A stretch of 64,000 nt of DNA from Hyphodiscus hymeniophilus (GCA_016508695.1 VNKQ01000004.1:62001-126000), one strand, 5' to 3'; positions 1 to 12,347 are shown, counted from the first letter of the stretch. Notes: a model not told the origin generated them from the letters alone. Numbers and translations: made by a program.

Positions 1-1
1 A

Positions 2-292
2 CGGAATGAGAAGCTGGTCATTGGGTCGATGACATTAGCGCTTGTTTGTGTGTATATTCGAAGTGCTTACCGGACAGTGGAACTGTTTCAGGGATGGACA
101 GGCTTCCTGATCTCACATGAGAGATTCTTCGTGGCGCTTGATGCTGCTATGATGGCGGTTGCTGCTTGGTCGTTGAACATTCTTGATCCGGCCGTGTTGT
201 TGAATGAAGATGACAAGGAGGTGTTTCTGAATAGAGAAGTGGAGACGGGCCGTAGTTCGGCTACTGAGGTTGAGGAGCAAAGGGAGAAGTAG
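2..292 (+). CDS. RTA1-like membrane protein, C-terminal end (partial)
   Basis: This is the 3' end of a gene that begins before the window; the frame is open from base 2 to the TAG at 290-292. The 96 residues hold two hydrophobic membrane segments (around LVIGSMTLALVCVYIRSAYR and the stretch ending in AAWSLNILDPAVLL). Between them is the YRTVELFQGWTGFL segment followed by HERFF, typical of the last helices of the RTA1/RSB1 family, and a charged cytoplasmic tail closes the protein. Family members are seven-helix plasma membrane proteins linked to lipid export and drug tolerance. The family is clear from this conserved C-terminal pattern; the exact substrate cannot be told. Confidence 0.8.
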   Translation, partial: RNEKLVIGSMTLALVCVYIRSAYRTVELFQGWTGFLISHERFFVALDAAMMAVAAWSLNILDPAVLLNEDDKEVFLNREVETGRSSATEVEEQREK

Positions 293-643
293 CCGGGTTA
301 TCCTGCGGAGAGTTGCCCATTTGGCATTTTCTCGAGGAATTTATACGTTAGACCTAACATATCTCTACCCTCGAGTTTATGTGCACTACGAATTGTTGTA
401 CAGTTTCTTCGCAGCATCAGATTGACTATTCTCTCCCCATGGTTGGCAAGAACCGATGTTTTTGAATTGATATCCATACTCGCTCTATACTGTTTATTAA
501 ACAAGCTCAATCCCACGCTAACAGTTATTTCTGTACTGCGCTTGTACTGCTACCACGCCATCATCTTTCTCCCCACGGCTTGATTCGCCGCTGCAATATG
601 ATAACGCCCATCGTGAAACAATTTAAACCCATCCAAGAACGTA
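293..643. other. Intergenic stretch, nothing recognised
   Basis: The stretch between the RTA1-like gene and the cysteine-rich ORF contains only short shadow frames. I see no RNA gene, repeat or convincing coding pattern. Confidence 0.4.
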
Positions 644-1237
644 TTAATTGGGAGGAGCCGCAGACGAGTTAGATGCCGATGCGTTCGCGGGCCCCTCTTG
701 ATTGAAGCGCGGATTGTAATTCCGGGAGCAAGCTGCCTCATTGGCTCGGCACCGGGCACACCTGGCGTACCGGTAATATTTCTCGTATGGGATTTCTTTG
801 GTGCCCCTCTCGGTGTAAACCCAGCATTCCCAGCCGTTTGTAGTACAAACCAAACAACGATTATCTCCTTCCAACTTCTCGCCCAAATCAGTCTCCATAA
901 TTCGGGCAACGTGAGAGAAATCCTTTGCCATATTGATCTGCATTGTATGCAGTTCGGCTTCAGTTCGATACCACCACTTTCTGGTTTCGCGAGGTAAGAA
1001 GATGCCCTTGCCATTGTCCGTTCCCCTGATCCAGGGCCGGCGAGGTCCATCAGCAATATTGGGGTCACTGCGCTTCTGTCAGTGAAGTATCCCAATTGGG
1101 AAGTGATTCAATACTAACTTCAGATTGTCATTCGTGCTCACCGCGACTTGCCCATCTGTGGATCCAGGTTGAGATGGTGTGTTTTTTTTTTTTTTTTTCA
1201 TTGCCTGAGCCCTCAGACCCGATGAACATGCTGCCAT
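644..1237 (-). CDS. Small cysteine-rich protein of unknown function
   Basis: A two-exon model (1237-1119, 1067-644; about 180 aa) is consistent in phase: donor GTTAGT, acceptor GCAG, 51-bp intron. The N-terminus is low-complexity and contains a run of lysines encoded by a 17-base homopolymer. The C-terminal half carries NRCLVCTTNGWECWVY followed by YARCARCRANEAACS, a paired CxxC pattern with ECW that I recall from families of uncharacterised fungal proteins resembling degenerate zinc-binding domains. Function is unknown. The start is uncertain: ATG codons at 1237 and 1201 are both possible, and further upstream exons cannot be excluded. The homopolymer makes this region prone to sequencing error. 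Confidence 0.45.
1182..1198. repeat. Poly-T homopolymer (17 T)
   Basis: Seventeen consecutive T on the + strand. On the - strand it reads as the poly-lysine stretch in the proposed N-terminus of the cysteine-rich ORF. Confidence 0.9.
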
Positions 1238-1563
1238 GTGTCTCTCCTTGTTCTTCTGTTGATTGTACTCCGCTTTCTGATGGCTGGACCTGGTTGGAAG
1301 GGTCGGCAACGTGATCGGGAAGTCTGTGCTCTTGTAAGTAGGTTAGACTTACATGGAGGGCATACGCTGGAACCTACAATCCAATCTCACCGGCATTGTT
1401 GGATCCATCAGTAGGATCACCTGTCGTAGAACTGGTCGATCCTGACGCGGTGGCCTGTGGACGTTGCAAAGGTGGAGGACATGAGTGGAATCTCATTATG
1501 GCACGATTGTTGGATATGGAAGACACTCTGATATTGAGCGTTGCTCGAGTATGTATGTGTTGG

Positions 1564-1628
1564 TTGATGCAATGTTTTTGTTGATGCAATGTTTGACGAT
1601 GCAATGTTTTGACGATGCAATGTTTTTG
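1564..1628. repeat. Minisatellite, four units of about 16 bp
   Basis: Four imperfect tandem copies of GATGCAATGTTTTG-like units (1564-1580, 1581-1595, 1596-1611, 1612-1628). They differ in the leading TT or AC and in the number of T residues. They lie outside any supported gene. Confidence 0.85.
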
Positions 1629-2920
1629 TTGCTGTAAGGTTGTCGGTTCTCAGTATTTGAACTGCTGAGAGATCGCAACTGTCATCTGAGTTGGAAAGCG
1701 CGCCTGAGCGACTGGCAGAGGAAGGAACACATGCGTACTTGATGAGCGGGTCTTGACCTCCACCATTCACCTTCAACCCACTTGGTTTATCCAAAAGGGT
1801 GGTGTGAAGCAACTTCAAAAGGGGTAGAAGGTGAAGGCGAGGGTATATCCTTATGGTCTTTCTTTTAACTACCAGTCGGCGACCTGGTGCACGCAGAGTG
1901 ACAACCATGGGCGAGGTGATTGTGTATCTAAAGCCATGGCTGAGGAGCTTACCATTCGCTGTTCGAAATTGAGAAGCAGCCGCTCTTGTCGAGGAAACGA
2001 AATAGTAGAATCTTGGCGTCGTTCATGAGCGTGCCAATACTTGCCCAAGATCCGGATAGGACGGAGAAGCTTATTAATACTTCATTCATTCGCAAACAAA
2101 TGAACAAGCTTGGTTACCTGTCAGAGCAATAGAGTGATGTTTTTTAGAATGTGGAAGAGTATATCATATGAGTTCATGAATGATTGTTCAAAAACCGGGA
2201 GAAGGAGCTAAAACTGCTCTTGAAAAAGGAACAACAGAAACAGGCCCCCAAAACAACATTTATATGGTCAAATAAGGCATCAGAGCTAATGATAACAAAA
2301 GACTTGGATCCGTAGCTGAAAAGCAAGAGGGGCAAAAGAAGATAGACAAGTTTCGGGAACGCTTCCGACTATTCGCTTTTAGGATGAAGCAAACTGCAAG
2401 AGGATCAATTATGTATCTACTGAGCTGGGAGAAGCCTTTAGTAATGCATTGCCTGCGGTACTAAGCTTTGACATATACGCCCACCTATCGAAACGAGAAG
2501 CTTGTTTGATTGAAACAAATCGGGAGAGATGTGAGGTTAATAATCGTCTTACAGCAACCTCTTGGAAACGCTCCTATGATTGGCGACTATAACTCTGCAT
2601 ACACTCCTCCGGTTTTCCTGTGGCGACCGTCGTGTGCAATGTACCTATGTACATGTAGCTTTGCACAATTTGTGATGATCCAGAGTTCCAAACGAATATT
2701 TATCTCACTTGTCGGCTTGCGGACCGATAACCCCACACCCGGAGAAACCCCGAGAATAACCTCTCCCCTCTTCTCCCACTTATGCGGTCGAACATCCATA
2801 CTATCCAATAGGTACTGCTGAGCGTGCGGAGCAGCTCAGCAATGGTGAGCGAGGACTCGTACAGTACTCACCCAGTCTTCTTCGAAGTCATGTGTTTCAA
2901 GCCTGAATACATTTCTTTTC

Positions 2921-2927
2921 TATTTAA
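2921..2927 (+). promoter_or_regulatory. Possible TATA element of the GH3 gene
   Basis: TATTTAA lies 76 bp before the ATG at 3003 and is preceded by a pyrimidine-rich tract. Assignment rests on position alone. Confidence 0.35.
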
Positions 2928-3002
2928 CATTCTTCTCTTGCCAGAATATTGGCCACTGTATGTATCCTCCTCCGTTTCCAATCAAATACTGGCCGATATC
3001 AA

Positions 3003-5841
3003 ATGGCTTTCAACGTCGACGAAGTTCTATCGAAATTAAGCAATGGCGAGAAGGCAGCTTTGTTGTCAGGTGAAGAGTCCACATCGACCCCCACTTGGGA
3101 TGGTCACATGATAACCCCCCTGACTTTGCGACTCCGGAGGGCGACGGCGTCCTGAATTAAGTAGGCAGAGACTTACATTTTCTAGGAATTGATTTCTGGC
3201 ACACTTTTCCAATCCCAAAGCACAATGTCCCATCCATTCGCGTCAGTGACGGCCCGAACGGTATCAGAGGAACAAAATGGTTTGCTGGCGAGCTTGCAGC
3301 ATGCATCCCATGCGGAACAGCTCTCGGAGCGACTTGGGACAAGGACCTCTTAAAGAAAGCCGGAAAACTTCTCGGAGACGAATGTATTGCCAAAGGAGCC
3401 CATTGTTGGCTGGGTCCTACAATCAACATTCAGCGCTCACCCCTAGGCGGGAGAGGCTTTGAATCATTTGCTGAAGATCCTCATCTTTCTGGAACACTGG
3501 CTAGTGAGATGATTCAGGGCTGTGAATCCATGGGTGTCATTTCTACCGTCAAACATTTTGTGTGCAATGACCAAGAACATGAACGGAGAGCTGTTGATAC
3601 GATCTTGACTCCGAGAGCACTGAGGGAGGTTTATTTGAGACCCTTCCAGATCGTGGCCAGGGATGCTAATCCGGGTGCTCTGATGACTTCTTATAACAAG
3701 ATCAACGATGTTCATGTTTCTGAAGATCCAAAAATGCTGGATGAATTGGTGAGGAAGGAATGGGGATGGGATCCGCTAATAATCTCAGACTGGTAAGTCC
3801 TATCTTCATTCGAGGCTCCCACGTTCATATGGTACACTGACCGACAAATGAAGGTACGGCACTTACTCTGGAGCTGGTGCCATCAATGCTGGACTGGATC
3901 TTGAAATGCCCGGAAAGACTCGACATCGTGGACCAGCTATTGAATTCGCCATGTCGTCACGCCTCATCAAACAGTCAACATTAGACACCCGCGCCCGCAA
4001 AGTCCTCCGTTTCGTGGAACGTGCCTCCCGCCTGAAGGTAGCATCAACAGAAGGTTCACGCAATTTTCCAGAAGACCGCCAGCTGAACAGAGAACTCTGC
4101 GCTAGTAGTACTGTGCTACTGAAAAACGACAACAAAGTCCTGCCTTTCGATAAAAAAGCCAAGAAGTATGCACTTATTGGTTCGCATATGAAGAGCCCTT
4201 CTATCACAGGTGGTGGAAGCGCGTCTTTGGAGCCCTACTACTCCGTCAGTTTGTTTGACGCCATCACGGAGAAATTGGGACCTGACGTCGAGATCATGTA
4301 CGAAGTTGGTGCGTATGCTCACAAAATGCTCCCTCTCATCGATCGCCATATGAGTAATGCAGCAATACATTTCTTCAACCAGCCGTCGACAGTCAAAGAC
4401 CGAACGCGTGTCGCTACAGAGCCACTCCAGAAAACAAATTTTCAACTCATGGATTACAAGAATCCGGCACTGAACTTTGATCTCTTCTATGGCTCAGTAG
4501 AAGCGGACTTCACCCCGGACAGTTCTGGGGTATGGGAATTTGGTCTTACTGTCTGTGGCACCGCCGACTTCTATCTGGATGATGAATTGATAATCGATGA
4601 TTCGACGGTACAGCGGCCAGGAACCTCATTTTTTGGGAAGGGCACGGCTGAGGAGTTTGGTAAAAGAGAATTGGTTGCCGGAAAGGTTTACAAGCTACGC
4701 ATCGATTTTGGCAGTGCTGCTACATCAAAGGTTCGTGCGACCGGATTGATCCTCTAACTCTCATATGTTCTGCTTTATTCAAAATTCAGTTCGCTTCTGC
4801 CAGCATAATCACCCTACCCTTCCTTTTATGCAATAATTTCATGCTAATTCCAATGATCTACACAGATCAAGAACCTTGGAACAGTGAGCTTCGGAGGAGG
4901 CGGCGCGAGACTAGGAGCTTGTCCCGTTCTCGATGTTAGAGACACAATCGCGAAGGCGGTAGAAATAGCTCGTGCCGCAGACTATGTGATCATATGCACC
5001 GGTCTTAACGCCGATTGGGAAGGGGAGGGATTTGATCGTCCGAACATGGCACTTCCTCCTAACATTGACGATTTGATTACCGCAGTCGTCAAAGCTGCGC
5101 CAAATACAGTTGTTGTCAATCATTCAGGCACTCCTGTTTCCATGCCGTGGCATTCCCATGCGTCTTCGATAATCCAAGCCTGGTACGGCGGTAACGAGAC
5201 GGGTAACGGCATTGCAGATGTTATATTCGGCGATTTCAATCCATGTGCAAAACTGCCTTTAACGTGGCCAGCAGACATTCGAGATACGCCGGCCTTTCTT
5301 AATTTTGGCAGTACAAGAGGAAGAGTATTGTATGGCGAGGATGTCTATGTAGGGTATAAGTACTTCGACAAGGTTGAAAGACGGCCATTATTTGCTTTTG
5401 GGTATGTGATAAGACAATGATCTTTCAAGACTTTTTAGGGAGCACTACTAACATTACCACAGGCACGGGTTGTCTTATACTAAGTTTGCCTTGTCAGACC
5501 TCTCAGTCACCGATCGTGTCGCAACGGTAAAAGTCAAAAACACGGGACCGTATAGGGGCAGCGAAGTCATCCAGCTGTACGTGTCTGCACCAAATTCTCC
5601 TACCCAGAGGCCAGTAAAGGAATTGCATGGGTTCGAAAAGGTGTTTTTGAACGTAGGCGAGGAGAAGGAGGTTCGAATCGTGGTTGACGGATATGCAACA
5701 AGTTTCTGGGATGAGAGTGAGGGGAAATGGTGTAGTGATAAGGGAGAATACAAGATCATTGTTGGGACGAGCAGTGTGGACCCTGATAGCCTGGAAGCAC
5801 CCTTGGTGGTTGAGGAGACTAGATTGTGGTTGGGTCTGTAG
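3003..5841 (+). CDS. GH3 beta-glucosidase with PA14 domain
   Basis: Five exons (3003-3069, 3186-3792, 3854-4730, 4866-5401, 5463-5841) join in phase to give 821 aa. Order: GH3 N-terminal barrel with GIDFWHTFPIPKH and SDGPNGIRGTKWF near the start, KHFVCNDQEHER, and the nucleophile Asp (about 224) in SDW-YGTYSG. Next come the GH3 C-terminal domain with an inserted PA14 module (about residues 395-545) and a fibronectin-III-like tail beginning near HGLSYTKF. No signal peptide is visible, so it resembles the intracellular fungal enzymes of the bglH/I/J type that hydrolyse beta-glucosides such as cellobiose or plant glucosides. The second intron splits the codon of the Trp just after the nucleophile. 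Length is normal. It stands alone, tail to tail with the MFS gene. Family assignment is firm; substrate is not. Confidence 0.93.
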
Positions 5842-6424
5842 GGTCTGAACAGCCTCATGGAGATAAGGGTGGCATTCGAGCTGGTGAGCAAGAAGAGGGA
5901 TATACACTTCCCTATCTCAACCATTAGAGTATAATCACTCGCATTATTGGCGAGACTGGACCCACTCAAAACCAAACGTGTGACAATCATCTTGTCTGCG
6001 ACTTCGAGATCTAGGTAAGACGTGACCCAGTCTCAAATCCTGGGAGGAGTAGAAGGATGAGAAGAGACAGAAATTTGGTGCACATAGGGAAGGGGTTAAT
6101 AACGTAGCCCAATCGATTAAGGCGCTTTGAAAACACAACAGTGTTTGGATAATATCCGAGCTCATGATAGCGGTGGCGTGGGGATAAATCTTGGCACTAC
6201 TTCGTCTTTTGAGTTCATACCCAAGAGCTTTTAGATGGTGCTCGAAGGAGGTTGGGATAATATAAAAACTTAATGAGGCAACCAAATTTATGACAACCAC
6301 AGATGCACATGTATCGACTGCATCAAATGGACGGGGGAGAGATGAGAGTATGGCAATTGACCAATACCGAAATTTCCCAGTGCAATTGTTCGCATGGACC
6401 ATGGGTGCTGAGGAAATCCTGCAA
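5842..6424. other. Convergent intergenic region
   Basis: This stretch lies between the 3' ends of the GH3 and MFS genes. It presumably holds both 3' UTRs and terminators. I see no gene or repeat. Confidence 0.4.
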
Positions 6425-8054
6425 TCATACAACAGTGGCTCCTGAGATTCTCCCCTCCTTTCCATTCAGTTTGATCTTTCCTCCTGTCCAGATCAAAGTT
6501 GCCGCGGCAGCAACACCACTTAACAGCCCCAGTGTCCATCCCATGGTGCCCCATCCTGCCTTGTCGATGACAAATCCAGCCCACAGAGGACCGATCAAAG
6601 TACCCAGAGCAAATGCGGTGTTGAACAATCCAAAGCCTTGGGCAGCAGCTCCCCTCTTCCCAAGACTCCCAGGCCGTCTCTTCTCTTCCACTTCGACAAC
6701 ATGATCAATTTCTGCCATCAGTGGTGCCATTACCAACGTCAAGCAGAATCCAATCATGCTGAGCATCGCACAGAGAAGAACTTTCTGGCTGATAGAATCG
6801 TATGTGACGAAGCGCAAGCAGACCCAAAAAGGGATGGCTCCAAAAAGACCTAGGGTAGTGGGCAAGCGCGGTCCGGAACGATCGGAGAAGGCCCCGATAA
6901 AGGGTGCGACAAACTGCGGAACAATGAGACAGACAAAAATCAGCCCTGCACCATTAGATGTCCAATGGAATGTATTTTTGACGTAGAGTGGGAGTGAAGA
7001 ATCGAATGCTGCTAAAGAGGCGGCTTGGACGAAACAGCCGAACATAGAGGCTAAAAGTCGTGGGATTCGAAGAAGCGTGATCATCGGGGGAAGGCGTCGA
7101 ATAGTCCTCTTCGTTGAAGGGGATTTCTCCGATTCGGACGTGAGTACCGGCGGCGGAACGGGTGCGATCTCATCTTTTGACTCAGGGCGCCAGGATGGCG
7201 TAACTCCTACCGGTGGAGTCGATGTGTCATTTGGCAGGGACCATTGGGCAGCACTCGACTTTTCGATCATGATCAATCGCAAGAATATATCAAAACCAAT
7301 GAGTGCAAACCCCATGGCAAAAACCGCATAGTAGCCGGCTTTGGCGTACACAACACCACCGAGAAGCGGACCTGCTATGGATCCGAGGCTCATTGCAAGT
7401 GCAATATACCCCATGGCTTGGCCCATCTCTTCTTTCTCAATGCTGTCTGATATCAAAGCCAAGCCCACCGTCCAGACAAAAGCCCCAGAGACCCCCTGGC
7501 ATGCTCGCCCAGCAATTAAGAGAGCAAGAGATTTGCCGACGCACAACAGTGCAGTCGACGCTCCCACAGCAAGTAGGCCGAGAAGGAGCGGCACTCGACG
7601 AGAGGTACTCCTGTCGGCGAACCATCCGCATATTGCTGTTAGGAGAAGTCAGGCAAGAAAACACTTTAATTCCGGGTCGGATAGCATACGAGAACCTACA
7701 GCCAAAGCTGCTCCGTAAACACTCAAAAATATGGAGGTCCATTTTTGGACATCCTTTTCTTCCACGCCGGCTCTTACCGTCAATGCAAAAGGTAAGACTG
7801 GAACTACCAAAGAATAGAGAAATATGTCCTAAACTCTATATGAGCATTGGTATATACTTCTGTGACAGGGTTAAACGAACAGTAAACACAGCCAAAGAAA
7901 TTGTCCCAATGATAAAGTAATTGGAAGACCGAAACCTCAAGAATGGGGGAGGCGGGGCATTGCCTATACGTGTGCCATACACAAAGATGCTCAAGCCAGC
8001 CTTGGAGAACATCATGAAAGGGAGTCTCGACAGATCAAATTGAGGATATTCCAA
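6425..8054 (-). CDS. MFS transporter, VMAT/DHA1-like
   Basis: Three exons (8054-7881, 7828-7696, 7635-6425) join in phase to 505 aa. The first helix reads into FTDIFLYSLVVPVLPFAL, followed by the MFS signature loop ICGWFADR. Next comes the antiporter-like stretch GRACQGVSGAFVWTVGLALI, then PLLGGVVYAKAGY, a long hydrophilic central loop, and a second half with SLPLYVKNTF, FIGAFSDRSGPR and GTLIGPLWAGFVID. About 12 helices are expected, acting in the plasma or vacuolar membrane as a proton-coupled exporter; the substrate is unknown. The first intron uses a GTTCGT donor, chosen because only it restores the FTDIFLY motif. The start is uncertain: MEYPQ at 8054 or the MM pair about 13 codons later. 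Its promoter region is shared with the GH125 gene. Confidence 0.88.
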
Positions 8055-8916
8055 GTTGTTGAGGATTGGATATGATGAAAATGGAGGTCTGAAAGATGAG
8101 TCTTCGTTTTATCTTTGTCATCAAGAGTCGACGAATCTGGTGAATTGTGGATCCAACGGCCGGATTGACCATCCCCAAGGGGTAAGCGAAGCAGAATCAA
8201 CCGAAGATTGTGTCGGCAAGGCGTTCTCCAGCACCAGGTAAGACTTCATAGTAGAAGATATCCAGAAAAGCAAAGATGAAAAAGAGCTTTAACGATAGCT
8301 CGGTCTGAAAATGTTCTTGGATAAACGAATGTTAGAGATACAGGTTTTGTCGTACGATCTTCCAGAAGTGCAAACTGTGTAGAGTTTGTGCATGCATTCT
8401 TTGTATACTTTACATGAGAGTGCTTTAAACCGTACTTTGGCTTTGCTCTTGAATGGCTTATCAGCTGAACGCCAGAAAGCACTGCAGCAGTATTCTTGGG
8501 TATTAAGAACACTTAGAATTGCGCATACTTGCAGACAAGGAAACGACGTGCTCCCATTGTTTGCGCATATCGAGGTTTTGATGTTGTTGTTGAATGAGAC
8601 GGGTCGCAAGGGAACGGGATGAGAAAGGGCCTGACAGCCTTGCGACCAAGGCTCTCGGATCTCAAAACATCGACCAAACATCGAGCTTCGACAGCATCAA
8701 GGGGTGAGTAAACCACTAAGCATTCATTGCACACCGCTGCGACGTGTGAAAAGCTTCAACTTTAATAAGAGTAATGCGTATACACACATCCTTTGACCGA
8801 CCGGACCTAAGGTCTTAGAGCCACGTTACGAACGATCCCAGTCTTGTCCATGCGAGGCACCCCCCTACTTCGCGACTGAGCGTCCGTGAACCTTGAACCG
8901 CTCCAAAGCATTCAAA
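8055..8916. other. Divergent promoter region, MFS / GH125
   Basis: These 862 bp separate two genes read away from each other and should contain both promoters. Short open frames here lack conserved pattern. No repeat was seen. Confidence 0.4.
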
Positions 8917-10633
8917 ATGCGTCTCTACGATCTGCTTTTGAGCTTGCTATGGCTTGGGCCATGGAGTACTCTGGCATCCACTCCAGTAGACGATGCTCGT
9001 CAATACGAAAGAGCATGCCCGGACTACAAGAAATATTCGACATTTCGCCAGTATGTGTGCTGTAGCTTCAAACCCATAGCAGCTGTTAATCATTATGCAG
9101 TCAACCCTTATCCGAAGGCCCAATGGCTCTACCCTTCCAACGCCCATCAATCTATTGTCGGACGTTCAGCTCTCCTTTGGTAGAACAGGTTATCGAAGAT
9201 ATCACAGGCAGAATGGAGAACAAAGATCTGGCCCGAGTGTTCGAAAATGCCTTTCCAAATACTCTTGATACGACCGTACGATGGCACGTCGACGGAACTA
9301 CAAAACACACTGAACTCAAACGCAGTGTGAGTGAAGCTGGGAAATGGGATGGCGCACAATCTTTCGTGGTGACCGGAGATATCAACGCCGAATGGTTAAG
9401 AGACTCTACGAACCAACTTCTCCAATACCAGCCTCTGGCAAAGAAAGATCCCAAGATATTCAAACTGATACTTGGAGCAATCAACACGCAGGCAGAATAC
9501 GTGATTGAGTCACCATACTGCAATGCCTTTCAACCACCCCCACCATCACACCTTGCTGCTACACAGAATGGGCAAGAAGACTATGTGCATCCAGCTTACG
9601 AGCCTTCCTTTGTATTTGAGTGCAAATATGAACTCGACTCCCTAGCTCATTTCTTAGCGCTTGGAAATGCATTCTATAACCATACTTCATCATTGGACTT
9701 TCTTACCACTCGCTGGTACAAAGCTCTTGATACGGTTCTCCAAGTTCTTGACCAACAATCTCAGTCCACCTTTGACGCTATGACGGGAAAATTCCAAAGG
9801 AATTCCTACACATTCTCCCGGCGCACCGACCAAGGGACAGAGACATTGCCCCTTTCTGGAGTTGGAAATCCCTTGAACTATGGCACCGGATTGATCCGCT
9901 CTGCATTCCGACCATCTGATGACTCCACCATTTTGGGATTTTATATCCCAGCTAATGCCATGATGGCTGTTGAACTCAAGCGTACAGCTGAGGTTTTGAG
10001 AGCCGCAAAGAATGTTGTAGTCGCTCAGACTCTTGAAAAAAGAGCGCAGGCTATTACAGATGGCATTTGGAACTACGGCGTGGTGGAGCACAAGAATTAT
10101 GGCAAGGTCTTCGCCTACGAAGTTGATGGGTATGGGAGTCAAATTCTCATGGATGATGCGAATGTCCCCTCTCTTTTGGCTCTTCCAATATTGGGTTTCG
10201 TAGACAAGACACACGTTGTCTACCAGCAAACCAGGAAGATGCTGTTGGAGAAGTCTGGGAACCCTTATTACCTAGAAGGCAGGGCATTCCATGGCATAGG
10301 AGGGCCACATATAGGCCTCGAATACGCGTGGCCGATGTCTCTCCTTCTACAAGCTATGACCTCGGATGATGATTCTGAGATCGAGAATTGCCTTTCCCTT
10401 GTGCTTGCATCGGCTCGATTAGGTCTTGTGCATGAGAGTATAAACGTGAACAGGATAAATGATTACACCAGGAGTTGGTTCGCATGTAAGTTTCCGTTCT
10501 TTCACTCACTCGCATGATTATTTACTCGAGAAAAGGGGCAAACAGCGTCTTTGCGCAAACGATCTTGGATCTCGCCAAGCGGAAGCCACATTTAATATTC
10601 GGGAAAGGTGCTGAACCTTATGTTATTGAATGA
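8917..10633 (+). CDS. GH125 exo-alpha-1,6-mannosidase (Mug157 family)
   Basis: Three exons (8917-9050, 9101-10485, 10536-10633) give 538 aa. A signal peptide is evident (MRLYDLLLSLLWLGPWSTLA), then CPDYKKYS and CRTFSSPLVE, as in DUF1237/Mug157 proteins. The core shows VTGDINAEWLRDSTNQ (conserved Asp about 146), SPYCNAFQPPPPSH, the SRRTDQGTETLPL segment, PLNYGTGLIRSAFRPSDD, DDANVPSLLALP and GPHIGLEYAWPMSLL; the third exon completes SWFAWANSVFAQTILDLA. GH125 enzymes remove terminal alpha-1,6-linked mannose. A secreted or Golgi-lumenal role in mannan or N-glycan turnover is likely. The last exon is short (98 bp) but ends in a normal C-terminus. Confidence 0.93.
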
Positions 10634-10851
10634 TTATTAAAGGGCAATGACTTATGGAATAGCACTGCTTGTTATCGAAGCTATAAATGAATCGATTTGG
10701 TACCTGTGATCTAGTCTTTGTGCTTGCTACAGACACCCCCTAAAATCGATGAACCACGCCCTTTACTTATCGCGATAAACAAAAACATCTGCGACGTCAA
10801 CAACTCGACATCCTAGCCCTGAAAATCAAATGACAAGAAATCATCTCCGCA

Positions 10852-12347
10852 ATGTCCACTGACTCGCCGCTCTTAACATACCTCTTCAACAACGAGCCTT
10901 CATTTCGCAAGTTCGCGCTGCCTTTCTATATATCCTTCCCCGCGTCTATTCCAGCGAAGCGTCCCTCCAGCTAACCGCCTACAGAGCACGTCTCCCAGCA
11001 CTCTACTCCGACTTCGTTACCCTCCGCACTCTCAACCCCGACGGCTACACAGCCAATATCTCAACCTGGGTATCGGGCCTCTCATCTGCTCTCCGGTCCG
11101 GCGTCCTCCCACCAAACCTTCTCATCCTAGCCCTCGACGAATCACTCTTCCAAGCTCTCGAGACGAAAGAATGTGGGAGGCCTCTAAGTCTCGGGACTGT
11201 TGTCTCCGAAGCTCTTTCGAAGAAGAAGTTCATTGGACTGCAAGAGTTCCGCGATGCGAAAGAGAGCATCTACGGCAGTAGGTGGAACATAAGAGTGCCA
11301 TCTCTCGGCGAAGTTCTCAGCTGGGGACTCAAGCAGCTGGGCCTTGGATTTGGGGGTGGAAAGCTTGAAGGGAAGAAGGTCGTGGTGCGTGCGAATCTGG
11401 AAGAAGCAGGCAAGGCCTTCGAGAGCAGGACGAAAGGACAGCGGAGCAGGACGGGCAGGATATGGAGCCTCGTTGCCTTTCGAGAGGAATTTCGGGATCT
11501 TCTCTCCCCGACGAACGAGTTGAGCACCGTCGATTTTGAGATCCTACTCCGGTATCTACAGCGCGATAGAGCGCTCATCAGCTGGGATGGCGAGACGGTG
11601 AAGCTACGAGCGAAAGGCGAAGTGGATCAGATTACGAGCGAGGATACAAGTATTGCGAATCTCAAGACGTTGATCTCAGATCTAAGCATACAAACGAAAG
11701 TACTGGAGGGCCGAGTCGACGAGCTGAATATCACAGCGCGGAACGCTGTTGAGAGGAAGAATCGCGTCGCTGCTTTGTCCGCGTTGCGCAGCAAGAAACT
11801 GGCTGAGACGACATTGGGGAAACGGCACGCTACCCTCGCGCAACTGGAAGAGGTTTTTGCTAGTATCGAACAAGCGGCAGATCAGGTTGATTTGGTGAAA
11901 GTTATGGAGGGGAGTGCGTCAGTCTTGAAGGGGTTGAACAAGGAGGTCGGTGGTGTAGAGAGGGTGGATGACGTGGTCGATGGCCTGAGAGAGGAGATGC
12001 GGAAGGTCAATGAGGTTGGGGATGTTATTGCTGAGGGTGGGAAGGAAGGTGTTGATGAGGGGGAAGTGGATGATGAGCTTGAGGCGCTGGAGAAGGAAGA
12101 GAGGAGGAAGGCGGAGGAAGTGGAGAGGAAGGAGAGGGAAGAGAGAGAGAGCAGGGAAGCAGAAGAAACGAAGAAGAGATTAGATGAGCTGAGCGAGGCT
12201 GAGAGGATAGCTCGGGAGAAGGCTACCCCGGAGCCGGAGAAGGGAACCGGGACAAATGCCGAGGAAGCAGCCGAGAAGAGAGTAGAGGAGAGTACGATGT
12301 CTATGAAGCGGATGTCTCTGGAACCTCCAGAGAAGGTTTTCGCATAG
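10852..12347 (+). CDS. CHMP7-like Snf7-domain (ESCRT-III) protein
   Basis: Two exons (10852-10910, 10985-12347) give 473 aa. The junction restores FRKARLPALYSDF, the conserved start of fungal CHMP7-like proteins, followed by LNPDGYTANISTW. The N-terminal half (about 1-210) looks like the winged-helix region (LQEFRDAKESIYG; VAFREEFRDLL). The second half is the Snf7 alpha-helical core with coiled coils (about 230-330), ending in a very long Glu/Arg-rich helix. CHMP7 proteins recruit ESCRT-III at the ER and inner nuclear membrane for membrane remodelling and nuclear pore quality control. The 3' end faces RAD18 over only 74 bp. Confidence 0.82.

Larger units (their letters stand above)
1238..3002. 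other. Long intergenic region upstream of the beta-glucosidase gene
   Basis: No convincing gene was found in this 1.76 kb. The frames that are open are low in conserved pattern and cross one another. It includes the minisatellite at 1564-1628 and, near its right end, a TATTTAA element that probably belongs to the GH3 gene promoter. Confidence 0.4.

Noticed and set aside
550..1095. 181-aa frame on the minus strand overlapping the cysteine-rich ORF
   Set aside because: It lacks conserved pattern, whereas the other frame carries the ordered CxxC/ECW motif and a phase-consistent intron.
1417..1908. 163-aa minus-strand frame across the minisatellite
   Set aside because: Its composition is driven by the tandem repeat (repeated His-Gln/Ala-Ser) and no domain or splice support was seen.
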